Numbered from the stretch's first letter, positions 1 to 9,770 are shown. The stretch: DNA of 64,000 bases from an uncultured beta proteobacterium (GCA_903873485.1 CAIQOO010000083.1:62001-126000); one strand, 5' to 3'. The notes: generated by a model from the sequence alone, not told the origin. Numbers and translations: made by a program.

Positions 1-74
1 AGCCCAGGTGTGCTTGCTGGGCACGGCACAGGGTGTCAAAACCATTCATTTTTCTAACTGCTCTGATCTCCTTG

Positions 75-145
75 CCGTTCGGGCTGAGCCTGTCGAAGCC
101 TTGCCAATGGGTCACCAAGCCCTTCGACAAGCTCAGGGCGAACGG
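75..145. repeat. REP-like inverted repeat pair
   Basis: Two 24-bp arms at 75-98 and 122-145 form an imperfect inverted repeat separated by 23 bp. The core is CTTCGACAAGCTCAGGGCG and its complement. The same element recurs near 9862-9885. Such repeats are common between genes in Burkholderiales. Translating through it yields the artefactual peptide pattern LSLSKP...FDKLRANG, so it should not be read as part of the downstream protein. Confidence 0.85.
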
Positions 146-218
146 GACACGACCGTATGAGTTCTATCCAAGACCGACTCCAGCGCCAGCTTTTTGCTTT
201 TTTTACCGAGGATTCTTT

Positions 219-1589
219 ATGAGCCAGCAAACCAAATTTTTATTGAACGAAGACCAGATGCCCCGCGTCTGGTACAACCTGCAAGCCGATTTTCCGAAGC
301 CGCTGCCGACTGTGCTGCACCCCGGCACCCTGCAACCGATTGGCCCGGATGATCTGGCCCCGTTGTTTCCGATGGCGCTGATCATGCAAGAGGTAAGCCA
401 GGAGCGCGAGATCGAAATCCCCGAGCCGGTGCGTGATATTTACCGCCTGTGGCGGCCGGCCCCGCTGTACCGCGCCCACCGTCTCGAAAAGATGCTCGGC
501 ACCCCGGCGAAGATTTTTTACAAATACGAGGGTGTCAGCCCGGCTGGCAGCCACAAGCCCAACACCGCCGTGCCGCAGGCGTTTTTCAACAAAGAGGCCG
601 GTGTCAAGCGGCTGGTGACCGAAACCGGCGCTGGCCAGTGGGGCACCTCGCTGGCGTTTGCCGGCTCGATCTTTGGCATGGAAGTCGAAGTGTTCCAGGT
701 GCGTGTGTCGTATGACCAAAAGCCCTACCGCCGCGCCGTGATGGAGACTTATGGTGCCCGCTGCGTTGCCTCGCCATCCAATGAGACGGTGTATGGCCGC
801 TCGGTGCTGGCCAAACGACCCGATCATCCGGGCAGCCTGGGCATTGCGATTTCTGAAGCGGTCGAACTGGCAGTGCAGCGCGACGACACCAAATATGCGC
901 TGGGATCGGTGCTCAACCATGTGCTGCTGCACCAGACCATCATTGGCCAAGAAGCCATGCAGCAAATGGAAATGGCCGACACCTGGCCGGACGTGGTGGT
1001 GGGCTGTACCGGTGGCGGCTCCAATTTTGCCGGCATTGCCTTCCCATTCATTGGCCACGGCCTGCGCGGTGGCCCCAAGCCGCGCATGGTGGCGGTAGAG
1101 CCGGCCGCCTGCCCGTCACTGACGCGTGGCAAATACGCCTACGACTTTGGCGACACCGGCCACCTGACGCCGCTGACCAAGATGCACACGCTGGGCAGCC
1201 AGTTCACGCCGCCCGGTTTTCATGCTGGCGGCCTGCGCTACCACGGCATGGCGCCGATGGTGTCGCATTGCATGCAGCTTGGCCTGCTTGAAGCGGTGGC
1301 CTACAACCAGGTCGAGTGTTTTGAAGCCGGCGTGATGTTTGCCCGGGCCGAGGGCATTGTGCCGGCACCTGAGGCCAACCATGCGGTCAAAGGCGCGATC
1401 GTCGAGGCGCTGCGCTGCAAGGCCGAGGGCAAATCAGAAACCATTTTGTTCAACCTGTGCGGACATGGGCACTTTGACATGGTGGCTTACCAGAAGTATT
1501 TTGCCGGTGAACTGACCGACGAGAAATACGCCGAAAGCGAACTCGCCATGGCGCTGGCCGGCCTGCCCAGCGTGCCCGACACGGTTTGA
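219..1589 (+). CDS. trpB2: TrpB2-type tryptophan synthase beta-like PLP enzyme
   Basis: This 456-residue PLP-dependent enzyme belongs to the TrpB-like (TrpB2) group, which can condense indole and serine to tryptophan, often without a TrpA partner. The PLP lysine is K113 in GSHKPNTA, and the phosphate-binding glycine loop GGGSN is at residues 265-269. Length fits TrpB2 (about 450) rather than TrpB1 (about 400). I chose the ATG at 219, preceded by GAGG. A longer in-frame start at 33 would add about 62 residues translated from the REP-like repeat, which have no enzyme character. No trpA or trpF is adjacent, so it may be a salvage or auxiliary enzyme. The family is clear; the physiological role is inference. 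Confidence 0.9.
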   Translation: MSQQTKFLLNEDQMPRVWYNLQADFPKPLPTVLHPGTLQPIGPDDLAPLFPMALIMQEVSQEREIEIPEPVRDIYRLWRPAPLYRAHRLEKMLGTPAKIFYKYEGVSPAGSHKPNTAVPQAFFNKEAGVKRLVTETGAGQWGTSLAFAGSIFGMEVEVFQVRVSYDQKPYRRAVMETYGARCVASPSNETVYGRSVLAKRPDHPGSLGIAISEAVELAVQRDDTKYALGSVLNHVLLHQTIIGQEAMQQMEMADTWPDVVVGCTGGGSNFAGIAFPFIGHGLRGGPKPRMVAVEPAACPSLTRGKYAYDFGDTGHLTPLTKMHTLGSQFTPPGFHAGGLRYHGMAPMVSHCMQLGLLEAVAYNQVECFEAGVMFARAEGIVPAPEANHAVKGAIVEALRCKAEGKSETILFNLCGHGHFDMVAYQKYFAGELTDEKYAESELAMALAGLPSVPDTV

Positions 1590-1596
1590 GTTGAAT

Positions 1597-2604
1597 TCAA
1601 CGCGCTGCCGGCATGGCAAGCCAGCGGCGCATCAGCGTGTCTTCAATCACCCGGATGCAAGCCTGAGCCTGCACCTCCAGGCAGACCTGGGTGTGCGGAA
1701 TGCTGTCATGCCAGCCGGGTTGCGGGTAACTGACTGGCTTGCGCTGCATCATGGTTTGCCCTTGCGCCAAGCCATCGACAGCCACCCGCACCCGGCCGGC
1801 CTGCAACCGGAACAGCTCCGGGTTGGTCAGCACCACAAAGGCCAGCACATCGTGGCCATAACAGCCGTTGATGGCACCCACCAGCGGGTCGTGCTGGCTG
1901 TAAAAACCGCTGTAAAACTGCACCGCGTGGTAGAGCATGCTGGTGGCCGGGTGCTGGTGGTGTGCGGCAATTTCCCAAAACAGGGCCAGCGGCAAAATCA
2001 CCTGGTGCGTCACATCCAGCCCTACCATGGTCAGTGGCCAGCCGGCGGTGAACACCACATCGGCGGCGTGCGGGTCGTTCCAGATATTGGCTTCGGCCAC
2101 CGGTGACACATTGCCGGACTCGATCACCGTGCCCCCCATCAGGATGACTTCACGCACCAGCGTCGGCAATTTGGCATCAAGTTGCAGTGCCGCCGCCAAG
2201 TTGCCCAACGGACCCACCGCCACCACGGTGATCTCGCCGGGGTATTGGCGCGCCGTGTCCACGATAAAGCGGGCGGCACCACGCGGGTCGGCCTGCGCGG
2301 TGACCGGCAGCCGGTGCGGCAGGTTACCCAGTCCGTCGGCGCCGTGGATGAAGTCCGGCGGCGGCTCGGCCAATTTGACCAGCGGCTTGCTGGCACCCTG
2401 TGCCACCGCCACGTCGCGCCCGGCCAGCATGCACAGGTACAAAGCATTGGCGGTAGCCTGCTCGACCCACACATTGCCAAAGGTGGTGGTGATGCCAACC
2501 ACGTCAATGCCCGGATGCGCCAGCGCATAGTAAAGCGCCATCGCGTCATCGACGCCCGGATCGGTGTCGAAAATGACTTTGCGCGGTGTTGTTGAATCGG
2601 TCAT
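1597..2604 (-). CDS. Inosine-uridine-preferring nucleoside hydrolase family protein
   Basis: This 335-residue cytosolic enzyme should hydrolyse ribonucleosides to base and ribose. The N-terminal signature DTDPGVDDA (residues 13-21) supplies the calcium-binding aspartates. The family's ribose-binding region ILMGGT is present, and the late GHD motif in CYGHDVLAF replaces the usual PHD. It ends only 7 bp from the convergent trpB2 stop. Nearby xdhC, uraH and puuE suggest purine salvage or catabolism as context. Substrate specificity (purine or pyrimidine) cannot be decided from the sequence. Confidence 0.93.
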   Translation of the reverse strand: MTDSTTPRKVIFDTDPGVDDAMALYYALAHPGIDVVGITTTFGNVWVEQATANALYLCMLAGRDVAVAQGASKPLVKLAEPPPDFIHGADGLGNLPHRLPVTAQADPRGAARFIVDTARQYPGEITVVAVGPLGNLAAALQLDAKLPTLVREVILMGGTVIESGNVSPVAEANIWNDPHAADVVFTAGWPLTMVGLDVTHQVILPLALFWEIAAHHQHPATSMLYHAVQFYSGFYSQHDPLVGAINGCYGHDVLAFVVLTNPELFRLQAGRVRVAVDGLAQGQTMMQRKPVSYPQPGWHDSIPHTQVCLEVQAQACIRVIEDTLMRRWLAMPAAR

Positions 2605-2851
2605 GGCGTGAAGTGTCGGTCGATGGGTGTTGGGGTGATGCGAATCGGCGAATCAAGAAAAGCGCCGGGGCGATTGTTGCCCGAAAGCGGGCGATGGGCA
2701 GTGACAAAGCTGCTGCGGGCCAACTGCCTGGCACTTGGAGGCTGCTTGAATTGGCTGATTTATTCAGGTCCTGACCCACAGCCTGGCCCTGCAGCCACGA
2801 TCAGCCGACTCGGTCGCACCCCTAGAATCGGCCCACACTATCCGGGCTGCC

Positions 2852-5800
2852 ATGAGTCAAATCCTTATCAACGACTACCTTCGTCAGCTTGATCTGATCA
2901 AGAAAACCAGCGGCAGCCAGCGCGAAACGATTGTGCGCGAGGCTTTCAAGGATTTGCTCAAAAGCTGGGGCAAGCAGCAAGACCTGGTGTTTCTGGCCGA
3001 ATACCCGCTCAAAACCGCCAGCAAGACAAACATCAATGTCGATGGCGCATTGCTGCACGAATTGCGTCTGCCGCTGGGTTACTGGGAAGCCAAGGATGCC
3101 GATGACGACCTGGATGCCGAGGTCAGCAAAAAATTCAAAAAGGGCTATCCGCAAGACAACATCATTTTCAGCGACGACAGCACCGCCGTGCTGTGGCAAA
3201 ACAGGGCCGAGGTATTGCGCTGCGACATGACCGACACGCAGGCGCTGGAGCGTCTGCTGAAGCTGTTTTTCAGCTTTGAGCGGCCCGAGATTGCCGGTTT
3301 TCGCGCTGCTGTGGCGCAATTCAAGACCGACTTGCCTGAAGTGCTGCTGGCATTGCGCCAGATGATCGAGGCGGCGCATCTTGCCAATGTCGGCTTTCGC
3401 AAGGCAGAAGAAAAATTTCTGACGCACGCGCAAGAGGCCATCAACCCGGCATTGACCGAGGCCGATGTGCGCGAAATGCTGATCCAGCACATCCTGACCG
3501 AAGAGATTTTTGCCAAGGTGTTTGATGACAGCGACTTTCACCAGCACAACAACGTGGCGCGCGAGCTATATGCCCTGGAGGGCGCATTTTTCACCGGTGC
3601 ACTCAAAAAACAAACCCTCAAAGGGCTGGAAACCTATTACGCCGCGATTCGTGCTACCGCTGCGCAAATCAGCAGTCACAGCGAAAAGCAGACTTTTCTG
3701 AAACTTATCTACCAGAATTTTTACAAGGTTTATAACGCACGGGCGGCAGATCGGCTCGGCGTGGTCTATACCCCGAATGAAATCGTGCGCTTCATGATTG
3801 ATGCCACCGACTGGCTGTGCGAACAGCACTTCGGAAAAAACCTGATCGACCGCGATGTGGACATTCTGGATCCGGCCACCGGCACCGGCACCTTTATTTG
3901 TGAACTGCTGGAGCACTTTCGCGGCCAGCCCACCAAACTGCGGCACAAATACCGGCACGAACTGCACGCCAACGAGATCGCGATTCTGCCGTATTACGTC
4001 GCCAACCTGAACATCGAATCGACCTTTGCCGCGATCACCGGCCAATATGAGGATTTTGCCAACCTGTGCTTTGTCGATACGCTCGACAACGTTGGCCTGC
4101 ACACTGCGGCCAAGGGGGTCAATGCCGAGTTGTTTGGCGGTGTCAGCGAAGAAAATGTGGCGCGTATCCGGCGGCAAAACAGCCGCCGCATCAGCGTCAT
4201 CATTGGCAACCCGCCCTACTATGCCAACCAGACCAATGAAAACGACAACAACAAGAGCCGCGACTACCCGCAGATGGATGCGCGCATCAGGCAAACCTAC
4301 ATTGCCGAGAGCACCGCGCAAAAAACCAAGCTCTACGACATGTATGCGCGCTTTTTCCGCTGGGCCAGCGACCGGCTCGCCGACAACGGCATACTGGCCT
4401 TTGTCAGCAACCGCAGCTTTATCGAAAGCCGCACCTTTGACGGCTTTCGCAAGACGGTAATGGCTGAGTTTGCCGACATTTATGTGCTTGATCTGGGTGG
4501 CGATGTGCGCGCCAATCCAAGGCTCAGCGGCAGCAGGCACAGCGTGTTTGGCATCCAGACCGGTGTGGCGATCAGCTTCATGGTCAAGCGAACGCCGCCA
4601 CCCGCCGCCGTGGGGAGAGTCGGCAAGCCGCGCAGCCGCAAGGCGGTGATCAAAAAGCCCGCTCTGCTGCATTACTACCGTCGCCCCGAGATGGAAACTG
4701 CCGAGGAAAAACTGAGTTTTCTGGCAAGCGCTCACCTGCGGAACCTGCAGTTTGAGCAGATCAAGCCAGACCACGATGGCAACTGGCTGAATCAAACCGA
4801 TAACGATTTTGCAACGCTGCTGCCGTTGGCAAACAAGGAATCCAAGGCGGCCAAGACGGCGGCGAGCGAGTGCGCAATTTTCAAGCTGTATTCGCTCGGG
4901 ATATCGACCAACCGGGATGAATGGGTCACTGATGCTGACAAGGCGGTTTTAGAAAAAAAAGTCAAGTACATGTCAGACCGGTTGAATACAGATACAAAGG
5001 ACAACGCGATCAAGTGGTCACGCAACCTGAAACGTCGCGTTCTGCAGGGCAAGCTTGAACTGTTTGACAAAATGCGCATTCGGCCCATGTATCGGCGGCC
5101 CTTCTTGGTCGAGTGGTTTTATGACTCCGGTATTTTGGTGGATGAACGCGGTGCGGCACCTGATGTCTTTCCTGCAGATGCTGACGTTCCCTATCTCGCG
5201 ATTCATTGCATTTCGTCCAACAATGCGCTGTGTACCCTGGCACATACGCAGCCACCTGATTTGAATCTATTGAAACGTGGCAATGGCGGCACTTATTACT
5301 TCCCATTGACGGTTGGACCGTCCAGGACAGAGCGGGCCGACAACATCACCGACTGGGCACTGGCACAGTTCACAGCCCACTACCAAGCAGCAGCATCTGC
5401 TCCTGGAAAGCGGGGGAGAATAACTGACAAGGCGAAGATCATCACCAAAATGGCTATCTTCCACTACTGTTACGCGGTGCTGCACGACCCGGTTTACCTC
5501 GAAAAGTACGCGCAAAACCTCAAGCGCGAGTTCCCTCGCATCCCGCTGCATGGCGTATCGATGGACGACTTCTGGCAGTGGGCGACCTGGGGCGTGCTCT
5601 TGATGACGCTGCATATCGGCTACGAGCAGGTCAGACCTTATCCGCTGAGCCGTGTCGATGCGCCAGACACCCGCGCCCGCGCTGCCGGCCTGCCACCCAA
5701 AGCACTGCTGCGCGCCGACATAGGCTCGGGCAGCATCGCGCTCGATTCTGAGACCACCTTGCGCGGCATTCCGCCCGAAGCTTGGGACTACAAGCTGGGC

Positions 5801-5995
5801 AACCGCAGTGCCATCGACTGGGTACTGGATCAGTACAAGGAAAAAAAGCCCAAAGACCCGACCATCCGGGAAAAATTCGACACCTACCGCTTTGCCGACT
5901 ACAAGGAAAAGGTCATCGATCTGCTGCTGCGCGTCACCACCGTCAGCATAGACACCATGAAGCTGGTAAAAGCCATCCAGCGCGCCAGCCGTTAG
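2852..5995 (+). CDS. Type IIG/ISP-like restriction-modification enzyme
   Basis: This 1047-residue single-chain enzyme carries nuclease, DNA adenine methyltransferase and target recognition functions. An N-terminal PD-(D/E)XK-like nuclease is seen as D64 in NVDGAL and E79-x-K81 in GYWEAKD. An all-helical spacer leads to the methyltransferase, with SAM motif I DPATGTGTF at residue 340 and catalytic motif IV NPPY at 453-456. The C-terminal half should be the target-recognition domain. It resembles LlaGI/LlaBIII-type (Type ISP) enzymes but has no helicase motor between nuclease and methylase, so a Type IIG layout fits better. It stands alone with no separate specificity or methylase gene, as expected for this class. 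Its recognition site is unknown. Confidence 0.9.
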   Translation: MSQILINDYLRQLDLIKKTSGSQRETIVREAFKDLLKSWGKQQDLVFLAEYPLKTASKTNINVDGALLHELRLPLGYWEAKDADDDLDAEVSKKFKKGYPQDNIIFSDDSTAVLWQNRAEVLRCDMTDTQALERLLKLFFSFERPEIAGFRAAVAQFKTDLPEVLLALRQMIEAAHLANVGFRKAEEKFLTHAQEAINPALTEADVREMLIQHILTEEIFAKVFDDSDFHQHNNVARELYALEGAFFTGALKKQTLKGLETYYAAIRATAAQISSHSEKQTFLKLIYQNFYKVYNARAADRLGVVYTPNEIVRFMIDATDWLCEQHFGKNLIDRDVDILDPATGTGTFICELLEHFRGQPTKLRHKYRHELHANEIAILPYYVANLNIESTFAAITGQYEDFANLCFVDTLDNVGLHTAAKGVNAELFGGVSEENVARIRRQNSRRISVIIGNPPYYANQTNENDNNKSRDYPQMDARIRQTYIAESTAQKTKLYDMYARFFRWASDRLADNGILAFVSNRSFIESRTFDGFRKTVMAEFADIYVLDLGGDVRANPRLSGSRHSVFGIQTGVAISFMVKRTPPPAAVGRVGKPRSRKAVIKKPALLHYYRRPEMETAEEKLSFLASAHLRNLQFEQIKPDHDGNWLNQTDNDFATLLPLANKESKAAKTAASECAIFKLYSLGISTNRDEWVTDADKAVLEKKVKYMSDRLNTDTKDNAIKWSRNLKRRVLQGKLELFDKMRIRPMYRRPFLVEWFYDSGILVDERGAAPDVFPADADVPYLAIHCISSNNALCTLAHTQPPDLNLLKRGNGGTYYFPLTVGPSRTERADNITDWALAQFTAHYQAAASAPGKRGRITDKAKIITKMAIFHYCYAVLHDPVYLEKYAQNLKREFPRIPLHGVSMDDFWQWATWGVLLMTLHIGYEQVRPYPLSRVDAPDTRARAAGLPPKALLRADIGSGSIALDSETTLRGIPPEAWDYKLGNRSAIDWVLDQYKEKKPKDPTIREKFDTYRFADYKEKVIDLLLRVTTVSIDTMKLVKAIQRASR

Positions 5996-6015
5996 CCTGA
6001 AATTTATAACAAAAC

Positions 6016-6052
6016 AGGCTGTAGCCCTTATGGATAAAGCGCTATTAGCTAT
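6016..6052 (-). repeat. 37-bp intergenic repeat, copy 1 of 5
   Basis: On the minus strand it reads ATAGCT..AGCGCTTT..CCATAAGGGCT then an AGGCT-like end. It sits 20 bp after the stop of the upstream restriction enzyme gene. Other copies are at 17587, 21573, 25839 and 53518. Confidence 0.85.
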
Positions 6053-6225
6053 TTAATATATAGCATGTAGTAATTTTCATCGATGCTTCCGAAGGTGCAA
6101 CGCTGGCCCTTGTCTGGCTGAAATGCCGATCCATTGCTGGTACCTGCAGATGGGCACCAGGCGATAAACCACCGATTCCGGCAGCGGGCAGCGTTTGCCA
6201 TAATGCGCAATTTAAAGGGCAAAAC

Positions 6226-6792
6226 ATGAAACTGCTGATCGGAATCGCCGCCGTGGTGCTGGCAGCGAGCGCTGGCACTGCCAGTGCCCAGACCATGAAA
6301 CCTGGCCTGTGGGAGATCGCCACGCAAATGCAAGGCGGCTCGGGCGAAATGGCCAGCGCCATGGCGCAGGCGCAAAAGCAGATGGAAAACATGCCAGCCG
6401 AACAGCGCAAGATGATGCAGGACATGATGGCCAAACAGGGTGTGCAAATGGGCACCGGCAGCGCTGGCGGCATGGCCATCAAGATGTGCCTGACGCAAGA
6501 GATGATTGATCGCAATGAAGTGTCGGCGCGTCAAGGCACCAGCCAGCACGACTGCACCCATACCAACAGCCCGCGCACCGGCAACACCATGAAGTTCTCT
6601 TTTGTCTGCACCAAGCCGCCCAGCAGCGGGGAAGGACAGGTGACCTTCACCAGCCCCGAGCGCTACAGCATGACAATGCTGACCACCTCCACGGTGCGTG
6701 GCAAGCCCGAAAAAATGGAAATGCAAAGCACCGGCCGCTGGCTCGGTGCCGACTGCGGCACCATCAAACCGCTTGTGATACCCAAGAAATAG
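6226..6792 (+). CDS. DUF3617 family secreted protein
   Basis: This 188-residue protein has a clean signal peptide cut after ASA (residue 21), so it is periplasmic. The DUF3617 hallmark MKPGLWEI directly follows the cleavage site. The middle is methionine/glutamine-rich and helical (residues about 38-75), and paired cysteines in the C-terminal half could form disulfides. The start is well placed after an AAGGG ribosome site. Function is unknown for the family. The 3' end overlaps the convergent xdhC gene by 29 bp. Confidence 0.9.
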   Translation: MKLLIGIAAVVLAASAGTASAQTMKPGLWEIATQMQGGSGEMASAMAQAQKQMENMPAEQRKMMQDMMAKQGVQMGTGSAGGMAIKMCLTQEMIDRNEVSARQGTSQHDCTHTNSPRTGNTMKFSFVCTKPPSSGEGQVTFTSPERYSMTMLTTSTVRGKPEKMEMQSTGRWLGADCGTIKPLVIPKK

Positions 6793-7621
6793 GCCGTTGC
6801 GCGGCTTGTGTTGCCGCCAGCGCCTGCAACACCTGCGCCGCCACCGCCACGGCAATCACTTCAGGCTCTTTGCCTTTGATGCCCGGCACACCGATCGGGC
6901 AAGTTACATGAGACAGTTCAGCCGCGCTGAATCCGCGAGCTGTTAGCCGGTGCCGAAAAGTCGCCCATTTGGTTTTGCTGCCAATCAGCCCGATCAGCCC
7001 CAAATCAGCCTGCAAACGCTGTCGGCTCAGGCAGGCCGTCACCACCTCAAGGTCTTCGGCATGGCTAAAACTCATGATCAGCACCTGCGCTTGCGCCGGC
7101 AAGGTGGCCACTGCGGCCTGCAGCGGGTCGGAATGCTCACACCACACGTTGTCTGGCAACTGCGGCGCAAAAATGCCATCACGGCTGTCAAACCAGCGCA
7201 GTTGCAACGGCAGGCGCGCCAGCACCTGCACCAGCGCCGCCCCGACATGGCCGCCACCAAACAGCGCCACCACCGGCTGACGGCTTTGCTCATCGGCAAA
7301 TCGCTGCCGCAGAGCTGGCACATCCGCTGTGCTGACCGGCTCAAACCGCAACTGCACCTGGCCGCCGCAGCATTGGCCCAGTGCCGCACCCAATTGGTAG
7401 CTTTGCAATTTTGGCTCGGCCAGACCGCCAAGCCAGGCCCGGGCTTGCGCCATGGCTTGCCATTCCAGATGCCCGCCACCAATGCTGCTGACGGTGGTGT
7501 CGGCAAACACCGCCATCCAGGCACCGGCCGAGCGTGGCACCGAGCCTTGGTGCGCCTGCACCGTGACCAGCACGGCCGGGCCGCTGGCCAGGCGGGATAG
7601 AAATTCCCGGATTTGTGTCAC
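6764..7621 (-). CDS. xdhC: Xanthine dehydrogenase accessory protein XdhC
   Basis: This 285-residue protein is an XdhC, which binds molybdenum cofactor and helps insert its sulfurated form into xanthine dehydrogenase. The N-terminal XdhC domain has GSVPRSAGAWM, and the Rossmann-like C-terminal domain begins at VVALFGGGHVG. Translation starts at a GTG. In many genomes xdhC follows xdhA and xdhB, but neither is in this window, so the target enzyme must be encoded elsewhere. Together with uraH and puuE it indicates purine oxidation to urate and onward. The 3' end overlaps the convergent DUF3617 gene. Confidence 0.93.
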   Translation of the reverse strand: MTQIREFLSRLASGPAVLVTVQAHQGSVPRSAGAWMAVFADTTVSSIGGGHLEWQAMAQARAWLGGLAEPKLQSYQLGAALGQCCGGQVQLRFEPVSTADVPALRQRFADEQSRQPVVALFGGGHVGAALVQVLARLPLQLRWFDSRDGIFAPQLPDNVWCEHSDPLQAAVATLPAQAQVLIMSFSHAEDLEVVTACLSRQRLQADLGLIGLIGSKTKWATFRHRLTARGFSAAELSHVTCPIGVPGIKGKEPEVIAVAVAAQVLQALAATQAAQRPISWVSQAV

Positions 7622-7753
7622 AAAATATTACCCAAAAAAGATGCCCGGGGGCTTGGTGAAGATCGGTTTTTCAGGCACAGTACGGCCCCAAGCCAAATTT
7701 TGCTGTTGCCGCTGCCGCCCTGCCCTCAAACGCCCCATTGCCCACCCTGAACC

Positions 7754-8281
7754 ATGAACCTGCCTGTTACCCCGTACTTTCGTCTGATCCACCGGACCTG
7801 GGCCAGCACCACACTGATCGCAACCCTGCTGGCGGGCTGCACCTCGACGCCCCTGCCACCGGTTGCGCCGCCGGTCAGCCCAACACTGCCCGCCCCGCCG
7901 GTCTCCGGGGTCATGCCCCCAGAGCAGTTCCCGCTTGGGTCGTCGCAGGCCAAGACCCCGCGCGAATACCGCGCCGATGCCGCCCGGCACCTCTACAGCA
8001 AAAACCAGAATCGCATCTACCGTGGCAAGATGCCGCCGCTGTTGTACGCCATTGGCGTGTTGCAGGTAGAAGTTGACGGGTATGGTCGCGTCACCAGCAC
8101 CAGTTGGATGCGCGCGCCCACCCATGCCCCTGAAGTCGTCGCCGAGATCGAGCGCACCGTCTATGCCGCCGCGCCCTACCCCGCGCCCGCCCGCATGGGC
8201 CGGGTGACTTACACCGACACCTGGCTGTGGCACCGAAGCGGCACCTTTCAGCTCGATACCCTGACCGAGGGGCAATACTGA
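7754..8281 (+). CDS. Lipoprotein with TonB C-terminal-like domain
   Basis: This 175-residue protein has a lipobox LAGC with the lipidated cysteine at C29, followed by a proline-rich linker (residues 30-55). The C-terminal domain, YAIGVLQVEVDGYGRVTS onward, has the pattern of TonB C-terminal-like domains: a strand, then G.V......S, then a helix. It has no N-terminal transmembrane anchor of true TonB type and no exbBD neighbours, so it is probably not an energy transducer for siderophore receptors. Its role is unknown. The stop is followed by the convergent uraH gene. Confidence 0.75.
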   Translation: MNLPVTPYFRLIHRTWASTTLIATLLAGCTSTPLPPVAPPVSPTLPAPPVSGVMPPEQFPLGSSQAKTPREYRADAARHLYSKNQNRIYRGKMPPLLYAIGVLQVEVDGYGRVTSTSWMRAPTHAPEVVAEIERTVYAAAPYPAPARMGRVTYTDTWLWHRSGTFQLDTLTEGQY

Positions 8282-8331
8282 CAACTTGTCCGAGAACTTG
8301 CCGCTTGCCCAACTGATCGCCGGATGCACCC

Positions 8332-8688
8332 TCAGGACCCCCGGTAGGTTGAATAGCTCCACGGGCTGACCAGCAGCGGCACATGGTAGTGCTGCCCGGG
8401 TTGCGCGACGCCAAAGTCCAGCCGCACCCGCCCCAGAAAATTTGGCTCCGGCAGCACCACCCCCAGCGCCCTGAAATAGTCGGCCACCTCAAATTCGAGC
8501 CGGTAGCAGCCTTTTTGCAGACCGGCCGCATCCAGCAGCAAGCCATCCGGGTGGCGACCATCCTGGTTCAGCACAAACCGCTTGACGCAGCGCGCCGTGT
8601 TGTCGCCATCCACCGCAAAAAGTGCTACCGCCATGCCCGCAGCCGGCCGGCCATGCATGGTGTCCAACACATGTGTACTCAATCCCAT
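8332..8688 (-). CDS. uraH: 5-hydroxyisourate hydrolase
   Basis: This 118-residue transthyretin-like enzyme hydrolyses 5-hydroxyisourate to OHCU in urate degradation. The N-terminal signature LSTHVLDT.HGRPA and the C-terminal tetrapeptide YRGS are both present, with HYHVPLLVSPW near the end; these are the family's catalytic landmarks. Length is typical. It is transcribed divergently from puuE, with 131 bp between the starts, so the two ureide genes may share control. Confidence 0.96.
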   Translation of the reverse strand: MGLSTHVLDTMHGRPAAGMAVALFAVDGDNTARCVKRFVLNQDGRHPDGLLLDAAGLQKGCYRLEFEVADYFRALGVVLPEPNFLGRVRLDFGVAQPGQHYHVPLLVSPWSYSTYRGS

Positions 8689-8764
8689 GGTGAATTCCTC
8701 AAAATCGGGTGGATCAAAGTGTATTGAGGTTTAACCGACGCAGCTATCATGCCAGCCTGACTTG

Positions 8765-8796
8765 TTTGGCCTGATGTTTGGCCTGATGTTTGGCCC
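8765..8796 (+). repeat. 12-bp tandem repeat upstream of puuE
   Basis: TTTGGCCTGATG occurs twice (8765-8776, 8777-8788), followed by a partial third copy to 8796. It lies 24 bp before the puuE start, in the uraH-puuE divergent spacer. It may be replication slippage or repeated operator half-sites. Confidence 0.8.
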
Positions 8797-8819
8797 GATA
8801 CCGGCGCCCGATTGCACCC

Positions 8820-9770
8820 ATGAAACACTACAACAGCACCCTGCCCTACCCGCGCGATCTGCGCGGCTACGGCCCGACGCCACCGCACCCCCAATGGCCA
8901 CATCAGGCCCGCATTGCGGTGCAATTTGTCCTGAACTACGAAGAAGGCGGCGAAAACTGTGTGCTGCATGGCGATGCTGGCTCGGAACAGTTTTTGTCCG
9001 AAATGGCCAACCCGGCAAGTTTCCCGGACCGGCACATCAGCATGGAAGGCATTTACGAATACGGCGCACGCGCCGGTGTCTGGCGCATCCTGCGCGAATT
9101 TGGGCAACGCGGCCTACCACTGACCGTGTTTGGCGTCGGCATGGCGCTGCAACGTCACCCCGAACTGGTGCAGGCCTGCCAACAGTCGGGCCATGAAATT
9201 GCCTGCCACGGCTGGCGCTGGATTCACTACCAGAATCTGGATGAAGCGACCGAACGTGAGCACATGGCGCGCGGCATGGAGATCCTGACCCAACTGATGG
9301 GCCAGCGCCCGCTGGGCTGGTACACCGGGCGCGACAGCCCCAACACGCGCCGGCTGGTGGCCGACTTTGGCGGCTTTGCCTACGACAGCGACTATTACGG
9401 CGACGATTTGCCGTTCTGGATGCAAGTGCGCAAAACCGACGGCAGCGTGGCGCCGCAACTTATCGTGCCCTACACGCTCGATTGCAACGACATGCGGTTT
9501 GCCTTGCCGCAAGGTTATTCGCATGCCGGCCCGTTCTATCACTACCTGAAAGACAGCTTTGATGCGCTGTATGCCGAGGGCGACCCGGACGGCCTGAATG
9601 TGCCGAAGATGATGAGTGTCGGCATGCATTGCCGACTGCTCGGGCGGCCTGGGCGCATCACGGCGCTGCAGCGGTTTCTTGATCATATTGGCCGGCATGA
9701 CCAGGTCTGGGTGTGCCGGCGCATTGACATTGCCCGGCATTGGCAGGCGATGTTTCCCTACACCGCGTAG
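8820..9770 (+). CDS. puuE: Allantoinase PuuE (polysaccharide deacetylase fold)
   Basis: This 316-residue protein of the NodB/polysaccharide deacetylase fold matches PuuE, the allantoinase that acts after UraH and OHCU decarboxylase. Typical PuuE segments are YPRDLRGYG near the N-terminus, NYEEGGE, HGWRWIHYQ and the late GMHCRLLGRPGR. I chose ATG 8820 (MKHYNST) over a TTG ten codons upstream that would include translated tandem repeat. It is divergent from uraH. The intermediate enzyme (uraD) is not in the window. Confidence 0.94.
   Translation: MKHYNSTLPYPRDLRGYGPTPPHPQWPHQARIAVQFVLNYEEGGENCVLHGDAGSEQFLSEMANPASFPDRHISMEGIYEYGARAGVWRILREFGQRGLPLTVFGVGMALQRHPELVQACQQSGHEIACHGWRWIHYQNLDEATEREHMARGMEILTQLMGQRPLGWYTGRDSPNTRRLVADFGGFAYDSDYYGDDLPFWMQVRKTDGSVAPQLIVPYTLDCNDMRFALPQGYSHAGPFYHYLKDSFDALYAEGDPDGLNVPKMMSVGMHCRLLGRPGRITALQRFLDHIGRHDQVWVCRRIDIARHWQAMFPYTA

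Noticed and set aside
33..218. N-terminal extension of the TrpB2 protein or a separate small protein
   Set aside because: The translated region is mostly REP-like repeat, with the known artefact pattern LSLSKP...FDKLRANG. The enzyme starts naturally at 219.
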